A DNA stretch of 64,000 nucleotides, from IMG/VR virus record IMGVR_UViG_3300047666_000499, positions 1-64,000 of that record. One strand, given 5' to 3'. The notes beneath the pieces were generated by a model. The model was not told where the DNA came from. It made no database searches and was given only the letters and a program-made list of their open reading frames with translations. A program made the translations under genes and the position numbers. This document shows positions 17,001-27,429 of this stretch, piece after piece (within the stretch, counting starts at the first letter, position 1; each line of letters starts with the position of its first letter). The DNA is from a virus.

Positions 17001-20000
17001 TACATTTACGGAATTAAATACTGATTCCCACCCGGTTAACACACAACCCACTGTGATGACGGATGCGATCAACGCTACCCTTACAACGAAGGGTGAGAAT
17101 CAATTGATCCTGCAGAACATGGAGGGTAACCATCAAGTGGCCTCTCTTACAACCGGTTTCAGGCCGCTTGGTGTTGCGGTATTCAACGACATCACATATA
17201 TCGTGTCAGGTAATTTCGACGACGAGGGTGGTTTCTTGCGAGGAGAGGTAGGTACTTTCCCATCACCAGACTGGGCTAATTTGCTCGCTGGAACCAACTT
17301 GGATCCAAATAACTACTTACCGCTACAAAACGTTTACTCGCCGCTGTACAATTTTTCTACATCTACAGATGAGACAATATTGGATAGTGACTTGAACTAC
17401 GAGGAGCCATTCCGCACGCAGTTACTAAATTTCCGATCTGACCGGTTAATAGAAGTGGAGCTACAACCATCTTACGATGAGTCTGTTAACATTGTGTTCA
17501 CAGATGATTTCAACAACGTGCGACTAGTGAACAGCCGGTTCCGACTGGATGACTCAGGAAAGAACGCTTCCATAGCTGATCGTAGACAAGACAGAGACAC
17601 GAACGTCTATTCTGAGCTCAGGTTTGGGTACACAAGGTTGATTAGACAAGCACAAAAAATTGTTAACCTAGAATACTTAGGTGTGAATTCCGGTGGGCAA
17701 CTAGATGCTGGTGGTTACAGATTTTACTTCAGATACACAGACAGTGATGGAGCCATCACAGATGTTGTTGAGGAGTCAAGGTTAGTTTCCGTAGGTTACA
17801 ACGACCACGGTGGTATCACAGGGGAGATTACTGACAAGCTTGTGTCATTCCGATTAAGTAACCTAGACCGCAGCTTTAGTGGTGTTAGAGTGTACTACTC
17901 GGTCGCTAGTGGACAAACAGCTGCCTCGACAACAGTCAAAGAAATAGAAAACATTTACGATATCACAGGTGACTCTATTGAGATCACCATATCTGGTATA
18001 GAAACAACAATAGATATTGATAGCGCGACGTTGAACCTAGACTACTCTAGCATCGACACGGTAAAGACTATAACACAGTACAACGACAGGCTGCTGTTGG
18101 GTAACATCACAAACGCTGCCCATGACTACACTGAACTTCAGGAGTTGTCTCAAAGGCTAAGAGTGCAGGAGTACACTGAGGATATGGCGATCAAGGAGTT
18201 AGGCTCTGGTTACGCCACGGCCGACAATGTGTACCACAAGCTGGGCTACTGGGCGGGGGAGACTTACGAACTTGCCATTGTCTATATATTGAAAGACGGT
18301 CAGGGTACAACACCAGCTTTCCCTATCAGGGGTGGGGACAACTACGCGAACAACTTCAGCTACTCAGGTATAAACCCAATCACAACCGCAGATGGTTTTG
18401 TTAGTGGGGCTTCCTCAGAAAACAGATTAGGTGTCTACCGTACAGACAAGGACAGACGCAAACTAAAGGGTGTTGACAACCACATCACAGAGGTAAGATA
18501 TTTCAAAATAAACGTCTCTTCTATAAAGAACCAAGCGTACATAACAGCAAACACAGACGGCTTCTTCTTTGTTCGTAAAGAGCGTAAGAAAGATTGTGTC
18601 GTACAGGGCTACATCTGTAACGCACTCAAGGAGCCTATATCGCAAGGTATAATATCTAACCCGCCAAATTTAATAGTAGCTAACCCTACTTATGACGGAT
18701 CACCTAGAAACGATTGGCATGCAGCTCGTGCTACAATCACTCCCCTTTGGGAAGGTTTGGGTGTTTACGGCAAGGGTGGGTTAAACCATGTTTACGCGGG
18801 GACAACCGCTTTTGCTGAGTACCCAATTGGTGACTGCAAAATATTACCGGCACCGGGCCGAGCTTGGGACTTCATTCAGTACGAAGAGGACATAAAGCCT
18901 ACGCCTAAAACGTACCAAGGCGGCATTAACGGCCTTACGCTGAGTAACCCTATTGGGAATGAGTCAGATATAGGCATGTTCTGGTCGTTTTATGCGTCAG
19001 ACATGTTGTGCGACGCCCCTTTGTTTGCATCGATTTTTAACAACGGGTCTAAAGGTATGATGGTAGATTCCGATCCTGTCATCGCTAAAGCCCAATTCCC
19101 CGGGGTAACAATCTCCGGTCAAATATACGAAGTGCAAACCTTTGACCAGATGTTGACAGGCTTCGACTCCACCAACGCTGACCCGTTAAACCCAAACGGC
19201 TACCTATTCACAGTAGAATTGGTTTCTTCTACTGACACCCCAAACAACCTTGGGGGTGACATACTTTACACATTTACACCGCAGTCGGGTAACCCTGACA
19301 TTTTGGAGGGAACTATAAGAGTCAGAGTGCTCGGGGTAGACCCAAACATAGCTGGCTTGGAGGTGTTTACTGACATGGATGTCATTGTTGACATCTCCGA
19401 TTTAAGCAACGTTTTGGTGACCTTCGCCATTTTACCCGTGGTAGGTGTTGATTTAACCATTCTTGTGGGTGGTACCGCGACAGGCACAATGTCACCAGGC
19501 TCCCTGACGCCAAACCCTGCTACTTGGGTTGATGCAAATCACCCTACCAGTCTTGCGTGGCGTACTTTCAACGTAGGCCCGTTCAACGGCATATCGGTGG
19601 AGAATAACACAATAAACATACCAGTTATAGAGAATGGCATGAATCTTGAGTGGCAAGAGTCCTCTTGGGATTTGACCGGAAACATAACAATATCGGGGGG
19701 TGACGTTTGTTCAGTAAAACAAGTGGAGATGGAAGCTCACTATTTCAGACCGGCGCCGATGACGGAGCCCAGCTCTGTAGACCCAGACGAGACAATCCGA
19801 AGAAGTTACATGCAGTACGTACTGCACGGCCAAGACGGCTACTCAAACGATCAGTTTGCTAGTAGAGCAGACCGAAACTTGTTCTACGGCTTTGGTGGCT
19901 CTTACTTCGACCCTGTTGCCGGCGCTGCTGGTGCTGCCAATGGCGGCTATTTATGGGATCCAACTGTGCTGTTTACTCAGGACAATTTAGCGGCTGGTTT

Positions 20001-22548
20001 CAACCCAACAGGCTATGGTTCAGCCGTAGGTGTAGTAGAGTTTGATCCAACTACAGTCGCGCCATCCTTGATGACACAAATGTGGCAAACAAACGTAAAC
20101 TTTGAGGACTACGTTGGTGTTAGATTGTCAGTATTTGAGCCTAAGTTCACGTTTGGGCTGCACAACGACTGGGCTGGGCACGCCCTAGATCAGGGCACAC
20201 AAAACACACAAAACGGTATGGTTCAGAGATGGACTGTTGATGGTGTGAGATGGGCTGTTCAAACGAACATTTACAACGGGCAGTACGGCGCTTTGGACGC
20301 AGGAGAATGGAAAGTGAAGTACAACAACTTAAACACAAACGAGTCTTACCACGCGATCACAAAGAGATTCAGATGGGAAGACGTGTCGAACAACAATATT
20401 GATATATACGCGGGAGATTGCTTTATGACATACACATACAAGAGAGTACAACGCCCTCTTGGCATCAGTGGTGTAGACACAGCTTCAGACTGGAGATTAT
20501 ATAATTCCAACAACAGAGCGGCGGGACTGGTGGAGCACGGTATTTGCTTCCCCATGATTTTAGAATGTAACTACAACACGGCTCAGAGAGCTTTTGAGGA
20601 AGTAGACGCAGTTGAAAGTCTGCTGTACGGAAAGGACAGATCGTTCTTCCCGGTGGATGACATCGACGACTTACGCTCTTCCAAACAGCCGGAATCGCAT
20701 GGCTACAACCACGGCTACAGCTGGGGAGGGAGTGATAGAGTTTTCGCGGGTCTTAATGATCGCGCCCCTTCGCTGAACATAAACTACGGAAACCGTGTTA
20801 TGGTATCAGCGCCGTCAGTTTCTGGTAACTTCTTCAACGGTTACACAGACTTCAGCGGGTTGAACTTTAGAGACTACAACAAACAGCTAGGTGAGATCAC
20901 ATCGATCATCTCCCATAACGACGTTTGTTATGCCATATTTGAGACTGGTGTGGGTGTTGTCCCAGTGAACCAGCGTACCATGATCTCAGAGCAGACTGGG
21001 GGTGTGTTCTTAGATGATGCCCAGGTGTTGGCACAGAAAATGCAGGTGATATCTACTGAGTACGGTAGTGACCAGCAGTTCTCTATTATCAAAACAGACG
21101 AGTACGTCTACGGGGTGGATTTTAGTAAGAACAAGATCTGGCGTATTGTGTCAGGTGGTGGAGGGCACAGGTTAGAACTTATCTCTGACTTTGCTATACA
21201 GTCGATACTAAATGTATTCAAGACTAGACTACGTAGCAACCAGCTACGCGATGTGGTCAAATCTAACTACGATCGCAACAGGAATAATGTCATCTTCTCG
21301 TACTACAACGAAGTATTCGGGCAGTACTTGACAGATTTCTACGACATTATAGTTGTGCCAGATGACCCAACTACCCCTGATCCAGACGACCCGACTGATG
21401 TTAACGCTTTTAGTAAGTATGTAAACGACCAAGTTGACCCAGACGGATCCCAAGCTTCGGCGAGAGCTAGCTACTTGGACAAAACTCCAGCGGTGCCGGG
21501 CAGAACACCTTCAGGCACAGTCCCAGTGGTGGTTATCATAACCGATCCAGAAGACCCTAATGTGGGCCAGCCTGCTACTAGCAACGATGATGGTACACTA
21601 GTGCCTATCAATCAAATTGATAATTTTGGCAACGACATATTCCAACTTATAAGGTCTAACGACCTAGGTTCAGTTTACTGGAACGAAACTTTGGGTAAAT
21701 GGATCTCGAGATTGTCTTGGAATCCTATCTGGACTTTCAATGTAGAGAGCAACCTGTACAGTTTCAATTCTAACGCCGACCGTGAGATTATTTGGGAGCA
21801 CTTCTCTGCGATAGTACCTTGGTGTCATTTCTACGGTAGACAGGAGAAATTCGTGTTTGAATTTATGATCGTGGATAATGCCAGTGCTCAAAAGATACTC
21901 GACAACATGATGTTTATTTGCAACAGAGCGTTCCCGGGCCGTGTAGACTACAATCTACTAGAAAACGATTTCGACTTTGAGCTTCAGGATGCTACAACAG
22001 CTGCCGGTGCCGGAGGAGTCGATAACGGTTACAGAGAACTTCTTAAGCAGAGACATGAGGCTAACCCCGCAACCGTTATGGGCAACAGCGAGATAAACGC
22101 TTGGGACATTGTGACTACCACAGAGGTGGACATCGGCGGTTTGGGTACTCTCGTTACATCTTTCACTATGTCGGCCACCAACGGTGATCCTATTTCGCAG
22201 TGCGAAAGTGAGAGAATAGCTGGAGGATATGTCACTTGGAACGGAGTTATATACATAATTGGCCCTAGCTTTGAAAATAACGGTATATTTTACAACGAGG
22301 TTTGGGATCAAAATGGTAATAATATCGTTGGTCCACTTCCAGCAACTTGGGATTTCGATTCATTGGACTTTGGTATTATCCAGCAAAACATGGAGTATAT
22401 TGAAGACCATTTATACGTTGAAGTTGGACAAGATGAAGACGAATCCAGAGTTCGCGATAAGGCAATAAGAGTAAGAGTTACGTATGAGGGGTATGATTAT
22501 TATACTATTCAATCAGTAATATCAAGTTTTGTTTATTCATTCGGCTAA
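16984..22548 (+). CDS. giant tail stabilisation / tail hub protein
   Basis: The 1854-residue protein resembles crAss-like tail stabilisation proteins, beta-propeller-like proteins at the base of the short tail. Near residues 230-310 it has an Ig-like segment with YRFYFRYTDSDGAITDV. Near 360 it has TITQYNDRLLLGN. In the C-terminal half it has a propeller-like run with DVCYAIFETGVGVVPVNQ and STEYGSDQQFSIIKTDEYVY (about 1310-1380). A Pro/Asp-rich linker (about 1455-1530) separates a final domain. A middle region of about 700-900 may be an insertion, being Thr/Asn/Gly-rich. It starts within the previous gene and is followed by fibre genes. Confidence 0.75.
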   Translation: MANSVNTFTELNTDSHPVNTQPTVMTDAINATLTTKGENQLILQNMEGNHQVASLTTGFRPLGVAVFNDITYIVSGNFDDEGGFLRGEVGTFPSPDWANLLAGTNLDPNNYLPLQNVYSPLYNFSTSTDETILDSDLNYEEPFRTQLLNFRSDRLIEVELQPSYDESVNIVFTDDFNNVRLVNSRFRLDDSGKNASIADRRQDRDTNVYSELRFGYTRLIRQAQKIVNLEYLGVNSGGQLDAGGYRFYFRYTDSDGAITDVVEESRLVSVGYNDHGGITGEITDKLVSFRLSNLDRSFSGVRVYYSVASGQTAASTTVKEIENIYDITGDSIEITISGIETTIDIDSATLNLDYSSIDTVKTITQYNDRLLLGNITNAAHDYTELQELSQRLRVQEYTEDMAIKELGSGYATADNVYHKLGYWAGETYELAIVYILKDGQGTTPAFPIRGGDNYANNFSYSGINPITTADGFVSGASSENRLGVYRTDKDRRKLKGVDNHITEVRYFKINVSSIKNQAYITANTDGFFFVRKERKKDCVVQGYICNALKEPISQGIISNPPNLIVANPTYDGSPRNDWHAARATITPLWEGLGVYGKGGLNHVYAGTTAFAEYPIGDCKILPAPGRAWDFIQYEEDIKPTPKTYQGGINGLTLSNPIGNESDIGMFWSFYASDMLCDAPLFASIFNNGSKGMMVDSDPVIAKAQFPGVTISGQIYEVQTFDQMLTGFDSTNADPLNPNGYLFTVELVSSTDTPNNLGGDILYTFTPQSGNPDILEGTIRVRVLGVDPNIAGLEVFTDMDVIVDISDLSNVLVTFAILPVVGVDLTILVGGTATGTMSPGSLTPNPATWVDANHPTSLAWRTFNVGPFNGISVENNTINIPVIENGMNLEWQESSWDLTGNITISGGDVCSVKQVEMEAHYFRPAPMTEPSSVDPDETIRRSYMQYVLHGQDGYSNDQFASRADRNLFYGFGGSYFDPVAGAAGAANGGYLWDPTVLFTQDNLAAGFNPTGYGSAVGVVEFDPTTVAPSLMTQMWQTNVNFEDYVGVRLSVFEPKFTFGLHNDWAGHALDQGTQNTQNGMVQRWTVDGVRWAVQTNIYNGQYGALDAGEWKVKYNNLNTNESYHAITKRFRWEDVSNNNIDIYAGDCFMTYTYKRVQRPLGISGVDTASDWRLYNSNNRAAGLVEHGICFPMILECNYNTAQRAFEEVDAVESLLYGKDRSFFPVDDIDDLRSSKQPESHGYNHGYSWGGSDRVFAGLNDRAPSLNINYGNRVMVSAPSVSGNFFNGYTDFSGLNFRDYNKQLGEITSIISHNDVCYAIFETGVGVVPVNQRTMISEQTGGVFLDDAQVLAQKMQVISTEYGSDQQFSIIKTDEYVYGVDFSKNKIWRIVSGGGGHRLELISDFAIQSILNVFKTRLRSNQLRDVVKSNYDRNRNNVIFSYYNEVFGQYLTDFYDIIVVPDDPTTPDPDDPTDVNAFSKYVNDQVDPDGSQASARASYLDKTPAVPGRTPSGTVPVVVIITDPEDPNVGQPATSNDDGTLVPINQIDNFGNDIFQLIRSNDLGSVYWNETLGKWISRLSWNPIWTFNVESNLYSFNSNADREIIWEHFSAIVPWCHFYGRQEKFVFEFMIVDNASAQKILDNMMFICNRAFPGRVDYNLLENDFDFELQDATTAAGAGGVDNGYRELLKQRHEANPATVMGNSEINAWDIVTTTEVDIGGLGTLVTSFTMSATNGDPISQCESERIAGGYVTWNGVIYIIGPSFENNGIFYNEVWDQNGNNIVGPLPATWDFDSLDFGIIQQNMEYIEDHLYVEVGQDEDESRVRDKAIRVRVTYEGYDYYTIQSVISSFVYSFG

Positions 22549-22558
22549 AACATAAAAA

Positions 22559-23296
22559 ATGGCTAAAAGTAATATATACGATTTACATCTTAGTGAAATT
22601 CTACTAAGAACGTGCTGTGATTTCAGCGGCAACGCTGGGGCTGGGGCTGCAGGGGCTAATGTGCCGAGTTTGGCACTATCAAGTTCCATAGGAGCAACTA
22701 TGCCCGCCAGTCTAAGTACTCAGGCGTCCTTCACTTCAGAGGTTATAGGAATGCCCGCGTTTTACACTGTTCAAGGTGTAACCCATGTCATCACCTACCC
22801 GGATTTGACCACTACGGTTGGATCTAGTACCCCTCTAACCGGCGCTCTGCAGACGGTGGTGTCAGGCCTTGTGGGCACAACTTACACGGTGACTTCAACA
22901 GTAGTTATCGAGGACTTGGTCAACGCAATACCGGGGGTGGATATTACGCTTACAGCCACTATGGTGATCACAGCGGTCTTGCCTACATACTACGGTGTAA
23001 AGGTGAGTGAAGCGATCCCCACGATCACGAGTCTATACCAGATCAGTAGCAGTAGCACTCAGTTCTCAATGACGACTTCGGTTGTCGGGCGTATGTACGT
23101 GGTTATACCAACCGCTATTTCGTCTGTTACACCTATGCTGACGTTGGCAGGGCCAAACGGATTGACTTACCCAGCCAGTGACTTCGCTGTGTCTACTTTC
23201 GCCGTGGGAGCAAACAGCTATGATTACTACATTTTGAACTACGATACTCAGCTTACTGGAACGAACGTAAAAACATTCACGATTAATTTCTCTTAA
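22559..23296 (+). CDS. fibre-type protein with shared C-terminal domain (type A)
   Basis: This 245-residue Ser/Thr/Ala/Val-rich beta protein begins ten bases after the tail hub gene. The N-terminal part is low complexity. The C-terminal 105 residues look like a beta-sandwich containing GRMYVVIPTAI and ending in a VKTFTINFS strand. The same pattern (GRLVIIVPYAIG, ending YTYKVV) recurs in the gene at 24885, so the two look like paralogues with different N-termini. Such domains are frequent at the tips of Bacteroidota phage fibres, and a receptor-binding or adhesin role is inferred. Confidence 0.6.
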   Translation: MAKSNIYDLHLSEILLRTCCDFSGNAGAGAAGANVPSLALSSSIGATMPASLSTQASFTSEVIGMPAFYTVQGVTHVITYPDLTTTVGSSTPLTGALQTVVSGLVGTTYTVTSTVVIEDLVNAIPGVDITLTATMVITAVLPTYYGVKVSEAIPTITSLYQISSSSTQFSMTTSVVGRMYVVIPTAISSVTPMLTLAGPNGLTYPASDFAVSTFAVGANSYDYYILNYDTQLTGTNVKTFTINFS

Positions 23297-23341
23297 GGAG
23301 TCAGCTGTTTTTATTATAGTTAACACAACAAAAAATTAAAT

Positions 23342-24883
23342 ATGTCAGTAGAAATTTACGATAATTACAAGGTTCAAAAGGCGGAGCATATTGATGCAAA
23401 GCTGGTATCTGCAGCCTCCGTGGCTAATCTGCCAGATCCTACGGTTGCTGGTAATTTCCTATACTTAGGCGCTTTAGCTTACGTGATTAATGAGAACGCT
23501 CATTATCGTGTAGAGCTGGTTGCTGCTGTTTGGACCTGGGTTTACTTCGCGGGTGCAGGGAACAACCTGATCACAGGTTACATGAACATCACTCCTTCAA
23601 CCACAACATTAGATTTATCCCTAGTTACTTCAGACGCCGCCGGCCTAGTTCCAGTGCCTGTGAGCACTTGTTACACCATAAAGGTGATCATAACTTCCAC
23701 AGGTGGGGGTACAACCGGTGCAACAATAGGGGCTATAACCAACTTCCCTTCTGGGGCGGACAGATTGTTGTCTTTCACCACAGAAGTTAATAATGTGCTG
23801 ACATTCACACACACAGGTTACGCTTCCGCCATAGCAACACAGGTTGTTATAGAGGACGGCTTTGACATGTCCTTAACCGGCAGATTAATAGGTAACGAGT
23901 GCTTGACATTAAAAGATCACTCAGGTGCGTTGTGCCAACATACTTCTGTGCAGTTTGTGGCGGCCTCTGAATGGCTGAACACAATCGCTTCAGCCTTAGT
24001 TTACAACGGCTTGGATTCAACAGACGGAACTATAGCCCTGTCAGCCCACCAAGGTAACATATTGAACCAACTTTTAGACACAAAGCAACAGCAACTAGTA
24101 GCAGGGGATAACATCACTTTGACCGCCGGCGCAACAACGACTTTAATAAAGGCAGACCCTTGGGCTTGGGTTCAAACTACGTATGACTCAACCGTGGCAA
24201 ATTTGTCCACAGCATTGGTATGGTTAGGCACTAACCCCTTTGGCGCAACAGCGGTGAATTACTTTCGTGTAATAGCTAGAAACGATGCGGGAGCACCAAC
24301 TTTCTTGTTACCCCCGGGTTTAGCACCTGACATTTTGGGTAACTGGGTGTTGATATCAGAGGCGACGGTAAGAACTCAACACACTAAGTTCGGGCTGAAC
24401 GCTCAAAACTTGGGGAGTAGCCCAGTTCTAACTGCACAGCACTTTGTGGAAATGGGGGTGTCCAACTACGTTGGTGACTTTTTCCCAACTTCTATAAACA
24501 CAGGTTCCAACAACTTAAACGCAGTATCCGTTTTCTTCGCGGACGGTTTGTACAAGGTGGACATGACCTTGGTGGTTTTTACCACTAACCTTTCCGTGTT
24601 TAATGATATTGCGGCGACCTTATATTTAGTGTCAAGCGATGCCACTAACATAAACCCTTTGGGGACGGCGGCCGTCATGCCTATTTCATCAGACCACGGG
24701 ACTTACGATGCCAACGCAACAGCGGGGCAACAAACTTTTCACCTTACGGGAACATTTGAGGTAGGCAATACTGCTTACTCAGGATTTGCTGCCGCTTTTA
24801 ACACACTCGGTGGAGCAGCTAGTCTGTCAGACTTCGACATGTTGAGCAGCGTGAGCAGTATACAAGTAACAAAAATTAGATAA
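23342..24883 (+). CDS. tail fibre or appendage protein
   Basis: The 513-residue protein starts with a short adaptor-like region (residues 1-70) whose pattern (a run of small residues, then GNFLYLGALAYVI and an aromatic VWTWVYF) recurs in the fibre genes at 26221 and 33043. Such N-terminal modules probably dock fibres to a common base. The remainder is beta-rich, with a short linker around residues 228-260, and a C-terminal domain (about 360-513) resembling trimeric C1q/TNF-like sandwiches in outline only. Spacing to the next gene is one base. Confidence 0.6.
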   Translation: MSVEIYDNYKVQKAEHIDAKLVSAASVANLPDPTVAGNFLYLGALAYVINENAHYRVELVAAVWTWVYFAGAGNNLITGYMNITPSTTTLDLSLVTSDAAGLVPVPVSTCYTIKVIITSTGGGTTGATIGAITNFPSGADRLLSFTTEVNNVLTFTHTGYASAIATQVVIEDGFDMSLTGRLIGNECLTLKDHSGALCQHTSVQFVAASEWLNTIASALVYNGLDSTDGTIALSAHQGNILNQLLDTKQQQLVAGDNITLTAGATTTLIKADPWAWVQTTYDSTVANLSTALVWLGTNPFGATAVNYFRVIARNDAGAPTFLLPPGLAPDILGNWVLISEATVRTQHTKFGLNAQNLGSSPVLTAQHFVEMGVSNYVGDFFPTSINTGSNNLNAVSVFFADGLYKVDMTLVVFTTNLSVFNDIAATLYLVSSDATNINPLGTAAVMPISSDHGTYDANATAGQQTFHLTGTFEVGNTAYSGFAAAFNTLGGAASLSDFDMLSSVSSIQVTKIR

Positions 24884-24884
24884 A

Positions 24885-25595
24885 ATGGCCATTAACGCAA
24901 GACAAGTTCACAACATATTAGTAAATAGTGTGGGTACAGATTCATCTTCTGCCAGAGCAGGGTTCATCTCGCCGATCGCTGCCTTTACTGTGTCACCAAA
25001 CGGTTACAGCACAGTGCCAGCATCACTGTCGTTAGGTGGTACTATTGATTACAATAGCGCACAAAACCTAACATGGACGGTTACTTCTGATTTCTCTGCT
25101 AACATCTTAGCGAGCGGGACGAGTAATGTGGTTGCGGGTACAATTTTGGCCCCGGATATACCTAGTGCTCTAGGCAGTCACAACCATTATTTAAATTTAA
25201 CATACCAAGATTCTTCAGGTAACACTTATAATGTGTCCTACATAGCGGTTGTGACAATGAGCGCAGAAGCTACAGCGGGGCAGTTACCGTTTAGTATTGA
25301 TGTCTCCGCTGGTGATTTCGGCACTATCATCCCTCTTTACGAGGGCACGTTTGCGCCAGTGACGGAAACAGATTTGTTAACACAGTTCGACATTGTGACC
25401 ACAGTTCTCTCTACGGGTAGACTGGTTATCATTGTGCCTTACGCTATTGGAGCGGTTATCGATATAGAAGATAACACTAACGCTACCGTGTTGAACGAGT
25501 TCAGCAGATTCGCGGATATAGCAAACAGCAGAGAGATCTTCGTAACCACAGCTTCTGTAACACCGGGCACATACACTTATAAAGTTGTAGTATAA
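24885..25595 (+). CDS. fibre-type protein, paralogue of the gene at 22559 (type A domain)
   Basis: This 236-residue beta-rich protein has an Ig-like middle part (about 45-125, with LTYQDSSGNTYNVSYIAVVT) and a C-terminal domain (about 135-236) with the pattern GRLVIIVPYAIG that matches the C-terminus of the gene at 22559. It overlaps the next start by one base. The shared tip suggests the same attachment surface or receptor function with a different shaft. Confidence 0.6.
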   Translation: MAINARQVHNILVNSVGTDSSSARAGFISPIAAFTVSPNGYSTVPASLSLGGTIDYNSAQNLTWTVTSDFSANILASGTSNVVAGTILAPDIPSALGSHNHYLNLTYQDSSGNTYNVSYIAVVTMSAEATAGQLPFSIDVSAGDFGTIIPLYEGTFAPVTETDLLTQFDIVTTVLSTGRLVIIVPYAIGAVIDIEDNTNATVLNEFSRFADIANSREIFVTTASVTPGTYTYKVVV

Positions 25596-26155
25596 TGGGA
25601 CACATGACTAACAAGAAGGCCTTATCAGAGGGATTCAGCGTCAGATCGCAGTCTCCTATTGATGACAGGTTAGTGATCAGCACCGCTGCTGATGTAGCTA
25701 CTTTAGGTAGCTCAGACCCTTATCGGTTTTACGAGGGTATGCGTGTTTGGGTTATGGACACCAACACGGAGTACGTTTGGCGGGAGGTAATTGGTGGTGA
25801 GACAGGTGGTCTTGTGACGGTCGATTTCACCTACCCAGTTAGTGTGGAGGAAGCTGGTGTAATATACGATGGCCGAGTATTCAACTTCTTCGCTACAGGC
25901 ACTGTTAGTGTACCGGTTGTCGGCACAGTAGCCGTTTTCGTGGCCACGGTGGCGCTGACTAACAATGTTGTCTTTCCCGTTGTAATGGGGGCAATAGGTA
26001 CCGAAATAGTAAGTGTGGCGTTGTACGACTCAACTAATAAAGACATTTCCAATGGGGTTGATATAGAAATAGTTGACACTGGTTTAACAGTGAATCTAGA
26101 ATCTAATGTCGACCTTGTGGGTATACAAGTAAAGGTAAGCTACGTGCCCCTATAG
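25595..26155 (+). CDS. fibre-type protein with shared C-terminal domain (type B)
   Basis: The 186-residue protein has an N-terminal region with the adaptor-like pattern RFYEGMRVWVMDTNTEYVW (residues about 46-64) and a C-terminal region containing VALYDSTNKDISNGVDIE followed by VESN/LESN-type strands. The C-terminal module recurs at the ends of the products at 26221 and, more distantly, 33800. The start at 25595 overlaps the previous stop by one base. A second ATG at 25604 is possible. Confidence 0.6.
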   Translation: MGHMTNKKALSEGFSVRSQSPIDDRLVISTAADVATLGSSDPYRFYEGMRVWVMDTNTEYVWREVIGGETGGLVTVDFTYPVSVEEAGVIYDGRVFNFFATGTVSVPVVGTVAVFVATVALTNNVVFPVVMGAIGTEIVSVALYDSTNKDISNGVDIEIVDTGLTVNLESNVDLVGIQVKVSYVPL

Positions 26156-26166
26156 TACAAAGAACT

Positions 26167-26180
26167 GCGGTACCAACCGC
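26167..26180 (+). repeat. perfect hairpin GCGGT-ACCA-ACCGC
   Basis: A five-base-pair stem lies in the gap before the next fibre gene. It is not followed by T, so it is not a normal terminator. A run of 13 A then ends six bases before the ATG at 26221. Confidence 0.5.
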
Positions 26181-26220
26181 GTATTAATCGACTAATAATT
26201 TTTAAAAAAAAAAAAACAAG

Positions 26221-27348
26221 ATGGCAACTAAAGACATTTACGTACATCAGAATCACAACGCGCAAGAGATACAAAATGTATCATTAGAGAGATTAACAAC
26301 AGCAGCAATCGTGGCTTTAGCCGGCGCTGGCCTGTTTGACGGGCGTATCGTTTATGACACTGACAAAAATCAAATTGTAACTTACAACGGGGCTATTTGG
26401 CAAGCAATTGCAAATTCTTCTGATTTAAATAAATTTGGGGCGCAAATTGGAGCTGTAAGTGCGGCTGCAGGATTACCTGATGGTGTCACTGTTGGCCAAG
26501 TTGGTTCTGGTGTTGATGAATTGGACGTACCTTTAACTACTGTCGCATCTATCCAAACAGGAGATACATGGATCGTTACTGCTGCTGGTGTAATTGCTGG
26601 TATTGCTGGTAGTGATACATTGGGTGTAGGAGATTTATTGATGGCTACTGCCGATGGGGCAGTTGTTGCTGCTGACTGGGTAGGTATTCAAATGAATATT
26701 AATGACCTTAACTTAGGCATCAATAACTGGTCTGCGTCCACTGTTTATGAAGCTAGCGCTGTTGTAACTGCAGTTTCACCTACAACTGGCCACCAAACGA
26801 TCTACCGTAGAATTGCCGCTGGTACTTCTACTGGTACATTCACAGCTGTTGAAGAAGCATTGCACTTAACTCTGTCTACTGCCGGTAAAACTGAGCACCA
26901 TGTTGATAATACGTCATTGGCTGCTTTAGGGCTAGCAACTGCTGGTAATCCAACTATAGCTGAAATCGAAGCATGGGTAGCTTTAGCTGCTAATGTGATC
27001 GCTGATGGTATCTTGTACTATACAGGCGATGATTTAACTGTATCCACCCCTACTTATGTTTACTGGATTGATGCTGCAGGTTCTGCGATAAAGTTATCAG
27101 GAGGTGCAAGTGGAGTGTTTGCTGCAGTTTTAGCCGCGCCGCTAGTTCCTGTAACACCGCTATCGTTTGCTGCTGCTATGGCTGCTACGACTCCTTTTGC
27201 TATGACGACTTTACGCTCAGTGCAGGTAATCAATGATGCTACTGGTGAGGACATTACTTCAGGAGTAAGAATTGATTGGACTGCTTTTGAAGTAGAATCT
27301 AACGTTGCAATTGCTGGCGTCACTATTACGATCCTGGGGGAGGATTAA
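26221..27348 (+). CDS. tail fibre protein with shared C-terminal domain (type B)
   Basis: The 375-residue protein starts with a docking-like module (residues 1-70, with GRIVYDTDKNQIVTYNGAIW). This tab-like segment is common at the start of phage fibre proteins. The middle is Ala/Gly/Val-rich and beta-rich. The C-terminal 45 residues contain VQVINDATGEDITSGVRIDW and a VESNVAIAG strand, matching the end of the gene at 25595. It is preceded by a 13-base A run and followed by a terminator. A receptor-facing tip is inferred. Confidence 0.65.
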   Translation: MATKDIYVHQNHNAQEIQNVSLERLTTAAIVALAGAGLFDGRIVYDTDKNQIVTYNGAIWQAIANSSDLNKFGAQIGAVSAAAGLPDGVTVGQVGSGVDELDVPLTTVASIQTGDTWIVTAAGVIAGIAGSDTLGVGDLLMATADGAVVAADWVGIQMNINDLNLGINNWSASTVYEASAVVTAVSPTTGHQTIYRRIAAGTSTGTFTAVEEALHLTLSTAGKTEHHVDNTSLAALGLATAGNPTIAEIEAWVALAANVIADGILYYTGDDLTVSTPTYVYWIDAAGSAIKLSGGASGVFAAVLAAPLVPVTPLSFAAAMAATTPFAMTTLRSVQVINDATGEDITSGVRIDWTAFEVESNVAIAGVTITILGED

Positions 27349-27369
27349 TAAACCTATAATTATCAAACA

Positions 27370-27398
27370 GGTCACATTCTTCGGGGTGTGGCCTTTTT
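27370..27398 (+). terminator. intrinsic terminator
   Basis: AGGTCACA pairs with TGTGGCCT over eight positions (one G-T) around a loop containing TTCGGGG and is followed by five T. It closes the fibre unit from 26221. Confidence 0.85.
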
Positions 27399-27429
27399 GT
27401 GGTACAGAATGAAATTAAAATTTATCTTG

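Noticed and set aside
27388-27429. Longer frame of the YadA-like fibre starting at GTG 27388
   Set aside because: The GTG lies inside the terminator hairpin of the previous gene. The ATG at 27430 starts a sequence typical of the neighbouring fibres.
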